DNA of 64,000 nt from G965250275 sp965250275 (GTDB lineage: Bacteria > Pseudomonadota > Alphaproteobacteria > Rhodobacterales > Rhodobacteraceae), in assembly GCA_965250275.1 (NCBI GenBank), contig OZ252297.1, positions 4,402,001 to 4,466,000 of the forward strand. The letters are read 5' to 3'. Within the stretch, counting starts at the first letter, position 1; the number at the start of each line of letters is the position of its first letter. Positions 34,720 to 42,463 of the stretch are shown here, one piece after another. A model generated the notes under the pieces. It did not search any database. It saw only the letters and a list, made by a program, of their open reading frames with translations, and was not told the DNA's origin. The translations under genes and the position numbers were made by a program.

Positions 34720-35174
34720 CCGGTCTCTGGCTGGCGTTTCGGTGCACGCCGCAGTGTCATGCCATGCTTGTCATCTGACGTGTACCCAAGCCGTTCATAG
34801 AAAGCGCGGGCGCCCAGTTCCTTGCCGGTCAAGAGCATGATCTTGTACGCGCCCGTAGCCCAGGCGCGCTCCGCCGCTTCCTGCATCACGGCGCGCCCAA
34901 ATCCCTTCCCCCAATGGCTTTGCAAGGTGACCACGTTTTCGATCAATGCGTAGGATCGCCCATTGAAGGTCAGGTTTGGCAGAATGTGCAGCGTGGCAGT
35001 CGACACCAGTCGACCCGCCTCTTCGGCCACCAGAACAACCGTGCCGTGGTGGTGGATCAATTCCTCGAACCGCGCAAGGCCCGACGCCCCATCCGCAACA
35101 CCGCTCTTACCAACCAACTCCCGGAACAAGGCGCAAACGCCTTCGAAATCCTCTTTCGTCGCCGCCCGGATCAT
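34716..35174 (-). CDS. GNAT-family N-acetyltransferase
   Basis: A 152-residue acetyltransferase. The GNAT core is visible: IENVVTLQSHWGKGFGRAVMQEA (the QxxGxG/A acetyl-CoA loop, here HWGKGFGR), followed by AYKIMLLTGKELGARAFYERLGYTSD, the ALYxxxGF-like motif. Start at 35174 is an ATG. The substrate is unknown; such short GNATs acetylate small amines or protein N-termini. It converges with the secreted hypothetical protein. No operon partner is visible upstream on its strand. Confidence 0.87.
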   Translation of the reverse strand: MIRAATKEDFEGVCALFRELVGKSGVADGASGLARFEELIHHHGTVVLVAEEAGRLVSTATLHILPNLTFNGRSYALIENVVTLQSHWGKGFGRAVMQEAAERAWATGAYKIMLLTGKELGARAFYERLGYTSDDKHGMTLRRAPKRQPETG

Positions 35175-35684
35175 TGTTCAGGACACCCCAGAAGGAAAAC
35201 CCTCCGAAAAACGGCCCGCCGAAGGCCACGGAAAACTCTGGGCTGAAATGCCACGGTCACTGATCAAACCTCCCCCAGAGAAAAACACAGCGCATCCGAT
35301 CAAACCAAGACTCAGGAATAGTTCGCCAGGCAGTACGACGACGGGCCCGATACAGACATTTCTCAAACCGCTATACCTCTCCAATTTCATACGATCCAGC
35401 TACATAAATGTGGTCAGAATCGCCGCTATGGAATGATTGCGAACGAAGTCGATGCCACCGAATGGCGCACTTCACATCTGGCCAGGGTTCATCGAACAAC
35501 GAAATTCACCGCAAGCGTCACGGGGACCGGCCTTCCATAACCCGCTTTGGGCAAATGAGTTTTTGAGACTGCGGCGCGCTTTGTGCGATCTTGGGCAGTC
35601 TGTGTCGCAGGCCATCGCCCTTGCGCGGCGCGCCCAGACGCACTAGGCAACCGCCAAAATTCAACCGGACCGGAGATGCATCCA
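35175..35684. other. 510-bp gap between GNAT and mdh
   Basis: No convincing gene is seen. A minus-strand frame at 35178-35390 (70 residues with a hydrophobic LPGELFLSLGLIGCAVFF stretch) could encode a small membrane protein, but it has no ribosome site. A plus-strand frame at 35437-35646 looks like shadow sequence. The stretch around 35390-35460 is visibly AT-richer and may hold the GNAT promoter. The mdh promoter must lie near the right end. Confidence 0.5.
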
Positions 35685-36647
35685 ATGGCCAGACCCAAAA
35701 TCGCGCTGATTGGCGCAGGACAGATCGGCGGCACGCTCGCTCATCTTGCCGCCCTGAAAGAACTTGGTGACGTTGTTCTTTTCGACATCGCTGAGGGCAT
35801 TCCAGAAGGCAAGGCGCTCGATATCGCTGAATCCGGTCCCGCCGAGGGGTTCGATGCTGCGCTGTCAGGCACCCAGTCCTACGCAGATATCGCCGGAGCC
35901 GACGTCTGCATCGTGACCGCCGGTGTGCCGCGCAAGCCCGGCATGAGCCGTGACGATCTGTTGGGGATCAACCTGAAGGTCATGAAATCCGTGGGCGAAG
36001 GTATCCGCGACCATGCACCGAACGCGTTTGTCATTTGTATCACCAACCCGCTGGACGCGATGGTTTGGGCGCTTCGCGAGTTTTCCGGGCTGCCGCATAA
36101 CATGGTTTGCGGCATGGCCGGTGTTCTGGACAGCGCGCGTTTCCGCCACTTCCTGAGCCTGGAATTTAATGTCTCGATGAAAGACGTCACAGCCTTTGTT
36201 CTGGGTGGCCACGGCGACACGATGGTCCCGCTGTCCAGATACTCGACGGTTGCCGGCATCCCTTTGCCTGATCTGGTCGAGATGGGCTGGACCACGCAAG
36301 AGACCCTGGATGGAATCGTGCAACGCACGCGCGATGGCGGCGCAGAGATTGTGGGCCTTCTGAAGACAGGATCCGCGTTCTACGCCCCCGCAACAAGCGC
36401 CATCGAAATGGCCGAAGCCTATCTGAAAGACCAAAAGCGGCTGCTGCCTTGTGCGGCCTATTGTGATGGGGAGTTCGGGCTGAAAGGAATGTATGTCGGC
36501 GTGCCCACCGTGATCGGTGCTGGCGGTATTGAGCGGATTGCCAACATCAAAATGACCAAAGACGAACAGGCGATGTTCGACAATTCGGTCAATGCGGTGA
36601 AAGGCCTGGTCGAGGCCTGCAAAGCCATCGACAGTACCCTGGCCTGA
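35685..36647 (+). CDS. mdh: malate dehydrogenase
   Basis: NAD-dependent oxidation of malate to oxaloacetate in the TCA cycle. It has 320 residues of the lactate-dehydrogenase-like MDH type common in alphaproteobacteria. GAGQIGG (10-16) is the NAD-binding loop, VTAGVPRKPGMSRDDLL contains the substrate-discriminating Arg residues, and LGGHGDTMVPLSRYS holds the catalytic His. The ATG at 35685 is preceded by CCGGAG about 9 bases away; an ATG nine bases earlier is less likely. It ends 52 bp before the stop of the convergent glycosyltransferase-like gene. Confidence 0.97.
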   Translation: MARPKIALIGAGQIGGTLAHLAALKELGDVVLFDIAEGIPEGKALDIAESGPAEGFDAALSGTQSYADIAGADVCIVTAGVPRKPGMSRDDLLGINLKVMKSVGEGIRDHAPNAFVICITNPLDAMVWALREFSGLPHNMVCGMAGVLDSARFRHFLSLEFNVSMKDVTAFVLGGHGDTMVPLSRYSTVAGIPLPDLVEMGWTTQETLDGIVQRTRDGGAEIVGLLKTGSAFYAPATSAIEMAEAYLKDQKRLLPCAAYCDGEFGLKGMYVGVPTVIGAGGIERIANIKMTKDEQAMFDNSVNAVKGLVEACKAIDSTLA

Positions 36648-36665
36648 TAAGCCAAGAAAGTTAAG

Positions 36666-36699
36666 GCGGCCCGGCAGATTTGATGAAAAGTCGGGCCGC
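36666..36699. terminator. bidirectional hairpin between mdh and glycosyltransferase
   Basis: GCGGCCCG (36666-36673) and CGGGCCGC (36692-36699) form a perfect 8-bp G+C-rich stem between two converging genes. On the minus strand it is followed by TTAACTTTCTT, a broken U-run. It probably terminates the glycosyltransferase transcript and perhaps mdh. Confidence 0.6.
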
Positions 36700-37670
36700 T
36701 ACCCCAAAGCGGCATCAAATGCGCTGACAGAGAGATCAACCCGTTCGGGACCATAGGCGGCGCGTACGGCCGAAGCAGGGTCGATCGAAATTTCCCTTAT
36801 CAATCCCTGCCCACGCAGGCGTTTGGCGTCTTCGTCAGACAAGGACCGCAACCTGTCATGCAGCCCACGCAAGACGGCCGGTTGGGACCCGTTCTCCAAA
36901 ACGAAATTCAATTGGTTCACCCGGTGGCGTCCGGTCGGATCTGCCTTAGCATTCGCGTAGTGCCCCGAAGCCGCATAGCGCTCCAGTTTGCGCACCCAAT
37001 GGAGAGGCGTCATACCGTCGAAGTGACATAGCATTGCACGTTCAGAACGGCGAACCACCGCATTGGAGCGCCGTTGTGGAGCGTGCACGCCGAGGCGCAA
37101 TTTGCGACCTGTTCGGGTCAGGCTCTTGCCCCAGATATGCCCACAGAACCCACGATTGGTAAATCGTGCCATATCTTCACCAAGGCTAGCGGCGACTTTA
37201 TGACGCGGACCGGCGAACAGCATCCGCAAAACACCTTCAAAGATGCCGCTGGGCGGGCTATTGGCCAGAAAGACGCGTTCTGCGTTTGGCACCTGCAAGC
37301 TATCGACCTCATCGGGCAGTGACGCCAGCTCATCTGTCAGACCCTTTGGGTCAATAAATTCGTCGGCATCGACGTGCAGCAACCAATCTGCGCGACACGC
37401 GCGATAGGCATGATTGGCGTTGAACCGCTGTCGGCGATAGATGTTGGCGGGGCGCTTAGATCCGAAATTCGATCTGAAGTATGCAGCGTCAGTGTGAACA
37501 ACGTGACAATGGGGAAAGTGCCGAACAAGCGCTTCGGCTTCTGGGTTCGGCCGATCGAAGTACAGATGAACTTCTGACGCTCCGACCGCGAAGTAATGCG
37601 CCACAAATGCAGCGAGCAACTGCGGCGGTTCGTGGACGGTTGCAACAACCGCCCATGTCTGACTGCTCAT
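36699..37670 (-). CDS. glycosyltransferase family 2-like protein A
   Basis: A 323-residue protein of the Glyco_tranf_2_4 type. The nucleotide-sugar motif DADEF lies at 101-105. The N-terminus MSSQTWAVVATVHEPPQLLAAFVAHYFAVGASEVHLYFD is shared in pattern with the neighbouring paralog. The C-terminal block HFDGMTPLHWVRKLERYA is the other conserved region. No membrane helix is evident, so it is probably cytoplasmic or peripheral. The acceptor sugar is unknown. It lies tail-to-head with paralog B, forming a tandem pair placed between mdh and sucC. Confidence 0.8.
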   Translation of the reverse strand: MSSQTWAVVATVHEPPQLLAAFVAHYFAVGASEVHLYFDRPNPEAEALVRHFPHCHVVHTDAAYFRSNFGSKRPANIYRRQRFNANHAYRACRADWLLHVDADEFIDPKGLTDELASLPDEVDSLQVPNAERVFLANSPPSGIFEGVLRMLFAGPRHKVAASLGEDMARFTNRGFCGHIWGKSLTRTGRKLRLGVHAPQRRSNAVVRRSERAMLCHFDGMTPLHWVRKLERYAASGHYANAKADPTGRHRVNQLNFVLENGSQPAVLRGLHDRLRSLSDEDAKRLRGQGLIREISIDPASAVRAAYGPERVDLSVSAFDAALG

Positions 37671-37743
37671 GCCTAAGCCTCCTTTTCGGGCTTTGGCTTG
37701 AACCTAGCGAGGGATCCGCGACAAATCCACTACGAACACAGGC

Positions 37744-38745
37744 TCAGTCAATGACCCCATCGGCCCGCATGCGGGCCAGGTCTCGGTCAATCGAAGCGTG
37801 CGACAGATCAACATCCAAACCTGGCCACTCTGCCGCAAGCGCTCGTTTGATCGAAAATCGATAAGGCAACAGCTTCTGCCCGACTGCAAGGCGTGCCGCT
37901 TGGCGCAGCGTCAGACTGCGGGTTGCATCATAAAGCGTCGATAGCCTGGCCGGATCGTCCCGCGCTTCGTAGATTTGCTCGATCAGCGCCGTGCGACCAG
38001 GGTTACGGCCCTTCCCGACCTTTCCGCCCTTGATCCTGGCCAGCATTTTGGCAACCCAATGCGCTTCGGTGTAGCTGTCAAAATGCAAAAGCCCAATGCG
38101 CGGGAAGATTTGCAGCTTAGGGCTTTTGCGCCAGACTTCACGCGGCCGCGGCTGATGCAGTCCCAGCGTCAGACCCGCACCAACACGGTAGAAAGACTTG
38201 TTAAATGAATGGCCTGAGAGGCCTCGGACCAAAAACCTGGCGGCCTCTCCATACACAGCTTTGACCCCATCGACGTCTTCGGGGTCAAATGGCTTGCGGT
38301 AGAGACCGCTCAGCACAGATTTCTGCCCGGCCCTGCGCAGGTAAACGCGCTCCGCCGCAACAATTGACACAGCCAGTATGTCTTCGGGGCGCGATGCCAG
38401 AAATGCCATGATTTCATCATGCCGGATCAGGAATTCGTCGACATCCGCGTGCAACAACCAGGTGCAGGCTGTTGTCTTGTAGGCGAGCGCGGCGTTCGCG
38501 GTCTGACGTTCGCGGTGATCGCCTGGTCTGCGACCGTTGTGGTGCTCGCCCCAATAGGCCTCGTCACAGATCGTGACCGAGACCTGTGGTTTTTGCCGGA
38601 TCAGTTCTTCGAACACCGGGTCGCGCGCGTCGAGGAAAAGATGAATCTCAGACGCGCCGATGTGCAAGTAGTGTGCAACGAAAGCCAACAGCATCGGAGT
38701 CGGTTCCTTGGCTGTTGTTACGATGCCCCATTTTGGCTGATCCAT
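37744..38745 (-). CDS. glycosyltransferase family 2-like protein B
   Basis: A 333-residue paralog of the next gene on this strand. Both open with WxxVxTxxEPxxxLxAFVAHYxxxGASExHL and both carry the DxDEF motif at exactly 101-105 (here DVDEF). The C-terminal HFDSYTEAHWVAKMLARIK block also matches. The ATG at 38745 follows CCAAAGGAG, a strong ribosome site, so a longer in-frame start is not needed. It is divergent from sucC and is read from the same intergenic region that holds the TGTGATCACA pair, so the palindromes could affect it as well. Acceptor unknown. Confidence 0.82.
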   Translation of the reverse strand: MDQPKWGIVTTAKEPTPMLLAFVAHYLHIGASEIHLFLDARDPVFEELIRQKPQVSVTICDEAYWGEHHNGRRPGDHRERQTANAALAYKTTACTWLLHADVDEFLIRHDEIMAFLASRPEDILAVSIVAAERVYLRRAGQKSVLSGLYRKPFDPEDVDGVKAVYGEAARFLVRGLSGHSFNKSFYRVGAGLTLGLHQPRPREVWRKSPKLQIFPRIGLLHFDSYTEAHWVAKMLARIKGGKVGKGRNPGRTALIEQIYEARDDPARLSTLYDATRSLTLRQAARLAVGQKLLPYRFSIKRALAAEWPGLDVDLSHASIDRDLARMRADGVID

Positions 38746-39094
38746 GCAAAAACCACTCCTTTGGGGAAATCCGCCTGCGTTCTTTAACTGGGCCGAACCG
38801 TGCTCGCAAACCAAAGAATGCAAAAGCACTTATGGGGCACGTAAGAAAGATTATCGGCGCCTATGACCAGCGAGAGGGCTGCGCAGAAGACCTGATGCGC
38901 GACTCACTTTGCGCATGGTCTTTGGCCGATGAAGTGGCCAATGCTCTTACTTTGTGATCACACATTTTCAGGCTGTGATCACATATGTCGGTTTTTCCGC
39001 CCGAAGGTCTATCCTCGGTCAAAAAATCCTTTAACCCTTGTCGGCGTCGTCGGCGCACGCCGCAGCGCAATTTAGCAGAACGGGACAGTTTTCC
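38746..39094. other. 349-bp divergent region upstream of sucC
   Basis: This gap holds the promoters of glycosyltransferase B (minus) and the suc operon (plus). It includes the paired palindromes at 38953-38983. Downstream of them, TATCCT near 39012 is a possible -10 element for sucC. GGGACAG 7-12 bases before the sucC ATG is the ribosome site. No further gene is seen. Confidence 0.6.
38953..38983 (+). promoter_or_regulatory. paired TGTGATCACA palindromes upstream of sucC
   Basis: Two perfect 10-bp palindromes, TGTGATCACA, at 38953-38962 and 38974-38983, with GATC centres 21 bp apart. Centres are about 138 and 117 bp upstream of the sucC start, nearly the same geometry as at sdhC. Read toward the gene, both pairs have TGTGATCACAC as the distal copy. 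Confidence 0.85.
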
Positions 39095-40288
39095 ATGAAC
39101 ATCCACGAATATCAGGCCAAGGCGCTTTTGCGCAGTTACGGCGCTCCGGTTTCAGATGGCCGCGTCGTGCTAAAAGCCGAAGATGCCAAAACCGCGGCGG
39201 GCGCGCTGGACGGGCCAATCTGGGTCGTCAAAGCCCAAATCCACGCAGGCGGACGGGGCAAAGGCAGCTTCAAGGAAGCCGACGCCGGCGAGAAAGGTGG
39301 TGTGCGCCTGACCAAGTCGGTCGAAGAGGCCTCCGAAGAAGCCAAGAAAATGCTGGGGCGCACCTTGGTCACGCATCAGACCGGACCCGCCGGCAAGCAG
39401 GTCAACCGGATTTACATCGAGGACGGGTCGGGCATTGAAACCGAACTCTATCTCGCACTGCTCGTCGACCGGCAAACAAGTCGCGTCAGTTTCGTCTGCT
39501 CGACCGAGGGCGGCATGGATATCGAAGAGGTTGCAGCCGAAACACCTGAGAAGATTTTGTCGTTCAGCGTCGATCCCGCGACGGGCTATCAGGCTTTCCA
39601 CGGGCGCCGCATCGCATTCTCGCTGGGTCTCGAAGGCAAGCAGGTCAAACAATGCGTCGCGCTGATGGGCACGCTCTACAAAGCCTTCGTCGAGAAGGAC
39701 ATGGAGATGCTGGAGATCAACCCGCTGATCGTGACCGATGGGGGGGACCTCAAGGTGCTGGACGCCAAGGTCAGCTTTGACGGCAACGCGGTCTACCGGC
39801 ACGCCGACATCGCCGAGCTGCGCGACACCACCGAGGAAGACCCCAAGGAACTGGAAGCCTCGAAATACGACCTGAACTACATCGCACTGGATGGGGAAAT
39901 CGGCTGTATGGTGAACGGCGCGGGCCTCGCAATGGCCACGATGGACATCATCAAGCTTTACGGGGCCGAACCTGCCAACTTCCTCGACGTGGGCGGCGGC
40001 GCCACGAAAGAGAAAGTGACCGAGGCGTTCAAGATCATCACCTCGGACCCGCAGGTCAAAGGCATTCTGGTGAACATCTTCGGTGGCATCATGCGGTGTG
40101 ACGTCATCGCCGAGGGCGTTGTTGCCGCAGTGAAAGAGGTTGGCCTGAAGGTGCCGCTGGTCGTGCGGCTCGAGGGAACCAACGTTGAACAGGGCAAAGA
40201 GATCATCAACACCTCCGGCCTGGACGTGATCGCGGCGGACAACCTGAAAGACGGTGCCGAGAAGATCGTGAAGGCCGTTAAGGGGTAA
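39095..40288 (+). CDS. sucC: succinyl-CoA synthetase beta subunit
   Basis: ATP-grasp subunit of succinyl-CoA synthetase, making ATP or GTP from succinyl-CoA in the TCA cycle. It has 397 residues: MNIHEYQAKALLRSYGAPVSDG at the N-terminus, AQIHAGGRGKGS in the nucleotide site, EINPLIV and DVGGGATKEKVTEAFKII, and VNIFGGIMRCDVIAEG at the subunit interface. The start at 39095 is the family-typical MNIHEYQ. It begins the suc operon under the paired palindromes. It is separated from sucD by a secreted hypothetical gene, which is unusual. Confidence 0.98.
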   Translation: MNIHEYQAKALLRSYGAPVSDGRVVLKAEDAKTAAGALDGPIWVVKAQIHAGGRGKGSFKEADAGEKGGVRLTKSVEEASEEAKKMLGRTLVTHQTGPAGKQVNRIYIEDGSGIETELYLALLVDRQTSRVSFVCSTEGGMDIEEVAAETPEKILSFSVDPATGYQAFHGRRIAFSLGLEGKQVKQCVALMGTLYKAFVEKDMEMLEINPLIVTDGGDLKVLDAKVSFDGNAVYRHADIAELRDTTEEDPKELEASKYDLNYIALDGEIGCMVNGAGLAMATMDIIKLYGAEPANFLDVGGGATKEKVTEAFKIITSDPQVKGILVNIFGGIMRCDVIAEGVVAAVKEVGLKVPLVVRLEGTNVEQGKEIINTSGLDVIAADNLKDGAEKIVKAVKG

Positions 40289-40293
40289 AGGTT

Positions 40294-40788
40294 ATGATCC
40301 GCATCAACAAGATCACCTTCAGCGCATTGTGCCTTTCACTGGCAGTTGCCCTTAACGGCAAAGCAGAGGCGGAAACCTCAGTTTCCGATGCGTACAACTT
40401 GTTCAATCAAGTCTGCCTGAAAAACCCGCTTCAGACTCAAAAAAGCATGGCGGCGATTGAGGCAAACCCAGAGTTCAAAGTTAAACACTATTCGCCGCCC
40501 GAACTGGGCAATGTCCTATCGACGTTCAAGAGTTCGAAAGAGGCGAATCTTGGTGGTGGATTGCGTGAATACAAAGGCTTAGTGACCTGCAACATCAACT
40601 TCCGTCCTAACGGACGGGGCCAAGATGTTGCCGCTGCAGTTGCTAAAAAAGTCTCCACTGCACCAGGCGTTTCAAAGCAATTGCCCGCAGACGCTAAAAG
40701 GCAATACCTCTTTGACTACAAAGGGAGGATCCTTGCGGTTCAGTACAAGCGAAGGCAGGTCTCTTTGATCCTCACAAACTCTCAATAG
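40294..40788 (+). CDS. secreted hypothetical protein between sucC and sucD
   Basis: A 164-residue protein with a clear signal peptide (about 1-27, MIRINKITFSALCLSLAVAL then NGKAEAE). The mature protein has two Cys (QVCLKNP and LVTCNINF) likely to form a disulfide, a basic C-terminus and no membrane helix. I do not recognise a family. It begins six bases after the sucC stop. Two 60-base stretches I counted by hand are each 30/60 G+C, against 40/60 in one stretch of adjacent sucC, so it looks acquired. Being inside the TCA operon, it would be expressed with it unless the operon is split. Confidence 0.75.
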   Translation: MIRINKITFSALCLSLAVALNGKAEAETSVSDAYNLFNQVCLKNPLQTQKSMAAIEANPEFKVKHYSPPELGNVLSTFKSSKEANLGGGLREYKGLVTCNINFRPNGRGQDVAAAVAKKVSTAPGVSKQLPADAKRQYLFDYKGRILAVQYKRRQVSLILTNSQ

Positions 40789-40873
40789 CTCAGTCCGTGG
40801 CTGCATAACCAACTTGCACTTTCTGACGCCCATTAGCGAAAATCGCTAACTTAGAATTTAGGAGACGCCCAAA

Positions 40874-41758
40874 ATGGCAGTCCTCATCGACGAAAACACC
40901 AAGGTCATCTGTCAGGGTTTCACCGGAAGCCAGGGCACATTTCACTCTGAACAGGCCATCGCCTATGGCACCAAGATGGTTGGCGGGGTCACCCCCGGCA
41001 AAGGCGGCATGACCCATCTGGACCTGCCCGTCTTCAACTCGGTGCACGAAGCCAAGGCCGTGACGGATGCCAACGCCTCGGTAATCTACGTGCCACCTCC
41101 CTTCGCAGCAGATTCGATCCTGGAGGCCATTGACGCCGAGATGGATGTGATCGTCTGCATCACCGAAGGCATCCCGGTGCTGGACATGATGAAGGTGAAG
41201 CGCGCGCTGGAAGGCTCGAGCTCGCGCCTGATCGGCCCGAACTGCCCCGGTGTCATCACGCCGGATGCCTGCAAGATCGGCATCATGCCTGGCCACATCC
41301 ACAAGCGCGGCTCGGTCGGTGTGGTGTCGCGCTCGGGCACCCTGACCTACGAGGCCGTCAAGCAGACCACCGATGTGGGTCTGGGCCAGTCCACCTGCGT
41401 CGGCATCGGCGGCGACCCGATCAAAGGCACCGAGCATATCGACGTGCTGGAGTGGTTCCTGGGTGACGATGAAACCGAAAGCATCATCATGATCGGTGAA
41501 ATCGGCGGCAGCGCCGAAGAAGACGCCGCCCAATTCCTCGCCGATGAGAAGAAGAAAGGGCGCTGGAAGCCGACTGCCGGTTTTATCGCAGGTCGCACCG
41601 CCCCGCCGGGCCGCCGCATGGGCCATGCCGGTGCCATTGTTGCCGGAGGCAAAGGCGGCGCCGAAGACAAAATCGAGGCCATGAAAGCCGCCGGCATTGT
41701 CGTTGCCGAAAGCCCGGCGCAGCTCGGCGAAGCTGTGTTGGAGGCGATTGGAAAGTAA
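40874..41758 (+). CDS. sucD: succinyl-CoA synthetase alpha subunit
   Basis: CoA-binding and phosphohistidine subunit of succinyl-CoA synthetase. It has 294 residues: MAVLIDENTKVICQGFTGSQGTFHSEQAI at the CoA site, IGPNCPGVITP, SRSGTLTYEAV, and the phosphorylated His in MGHAGAIVAGGKGGAEDK. Its own AGGAG lies nine bases upstream of the ATG, so it can be translated independently of the inserted secreted gene. A tiny ORF and a DUF805 gene follow before sucA. Confidence 0.98.
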   Translation: MAVLIDENTKVICQGFTGSQGTFHSEQAIAYGTKMVGGVTPGKGGMTHLDLPVFNSVHEAKAVTDANASVIYVPPPFAADSILEAIDAEMDVIVCITEGIPVLDMMKVKRALEGSSSRLIGPNCPGVITPDACKIGIMPGHIHKRGSVGVVSRSGTLTYEAVKQTTDVGLGQSTCVGIGGDPIKGTEHIDVLEWFLGDDETESIIMIGEIGGSAEEDAAQFLADEKKKGRWKPTAGFIAGRTAPPGRRMGHAGAIVAGGKGGAEDKIEAMKAAGIVVAESPAQLGEAVLEAIGK

Positions 41759-41762
41759 GAAG

Positions 41763-41924
41763 ATGGCACGAGACGCCGGAAGAGCCATAGACTTTGACGC
41801 AATCAAGCACGGCGTTGCCGTCTTGTGTTTGCGTGGCAATGTCCGGCGCCTCTTTTGCTCCTTCAACAGCAACCTGCCTCCGGACCAACCGACTAGGAAA
41901 ACTCCGGACTGGAGTGTTGCATGA
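41763..41924 (+). CDS. possible 53-residue ORF between sucD and DUF805
   Basis: An ATG four bases after the sucD stop opens a 53-codon frame (MARDAGRAIDFDAIKHGVAV onward) whose TGA overlaps the ATG of the DUF805 gene (ATGA). This arrangement suits translational coupling, but the ribosome site is weak (GGAAAGTAAGAAG) and the composition is not strongly protein-like. It contains two Cys and a basic core. It may be a leader for the DUF805 gene or chance. Confidence 0.35.
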   Translation: MARDAGRAIDFDAIKHGVAVLCLRGNVRRLFCSFNSNLPPDQPTRKTPDWSVA

Positions 41925-42463
41925 CTTTCTCCGACGCCATCCGCACCTGTTTTGCAAAGTACTTCACCTTCTCGGGACGCGCCGCGCGACCCGAGTATTG
42001 GTGGTTCTTCCTATTCGCGTTTCTGGCGTCGGTTGTGGCTGCCGTGATTGATTTCGCCTTGTTCGGCAGTTCCTCGGTCACACAATCGGACACGGGCACC
42101 ACGATTTCCGCGCAGACCAGCGATCCCATCCAGATGGCCGTCAGTGTCGTTCTGTTTGTCCCGCATCTTGCAGTAGCATGGCGCCGGATGCACGACACAG
42201 GGCGCAGCGGACTGTTCGCGCTGCTGCCCATCTTGCTGACGATCGGTGCGGGCCTGATCCTGTTCTTCGGGCTGGGCCTGGCAGACAGTTTTGCGTCCGG
42301 CGGGTCCTACGACATTCTATTCACGCGGGTCACGCTTCTGATCCTGATCCCAACGCTCATCATCCTACTGCTCTCTCCCTTGCTGGTGCTTTGGTGGCTC
42401 ACACGGCCCAGCCAGCCGGGAACCAACGACTACGGTCCCAACCCACATGAGGTAGCCCCATGA
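41921..42463 (+). CDS. DUF805 small membrane protein
   Basis: A 180-residue inner-membrane protein. It opens MTFSDAIRTCFAKYFTFSGRAARPEYWWFFLF, where FSGRAxRxEYWWF is the DUF805 signature. Three or four hydrophobic segments follow, and HLAVAWRRMHDTGRSGLFALLP is the second conserved block (RRLHDxGxSG). The tail TRPSQPGTNDYGPNPHEVAP is also typical. Function is unknown for the family. Its stop overlaps the sucA start (ATGA), so it is part of the suc operon. Confidence 0.85.
   Translation: MTFSDAIRTCFAKYFTFSGRAARPEYWWFFLFAFLASVVAAVIDFALFGSSSVTQSDTGTTISAQTSDPIQMAVSVVLFVPHLAVAWRRMHDTGRSGLFALLPILLTIGAGLILFFGLGLADSFASGGSYDILFTRVTLLILIPTLIILLLSPLLVLWWLTRPSQPGTNDYGPNPHEVAP

Noticed and set aside
35178..35390. 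70-residue hydrophobic frame upstream of mdh
   Set aside because: It has a hydrophobic stretch but no ribosome site; kept only as a comment on the gap.
35437..35646. 69-residue frame before mdh
   Set aside because: It overlaps the mdh leader, has no family features and no ribosome site.
40790..41872. 360-residue frame opposite sucD
   Set aside because: Antisense to sucD, whose phosphohistidine and CoA motifs are intact.
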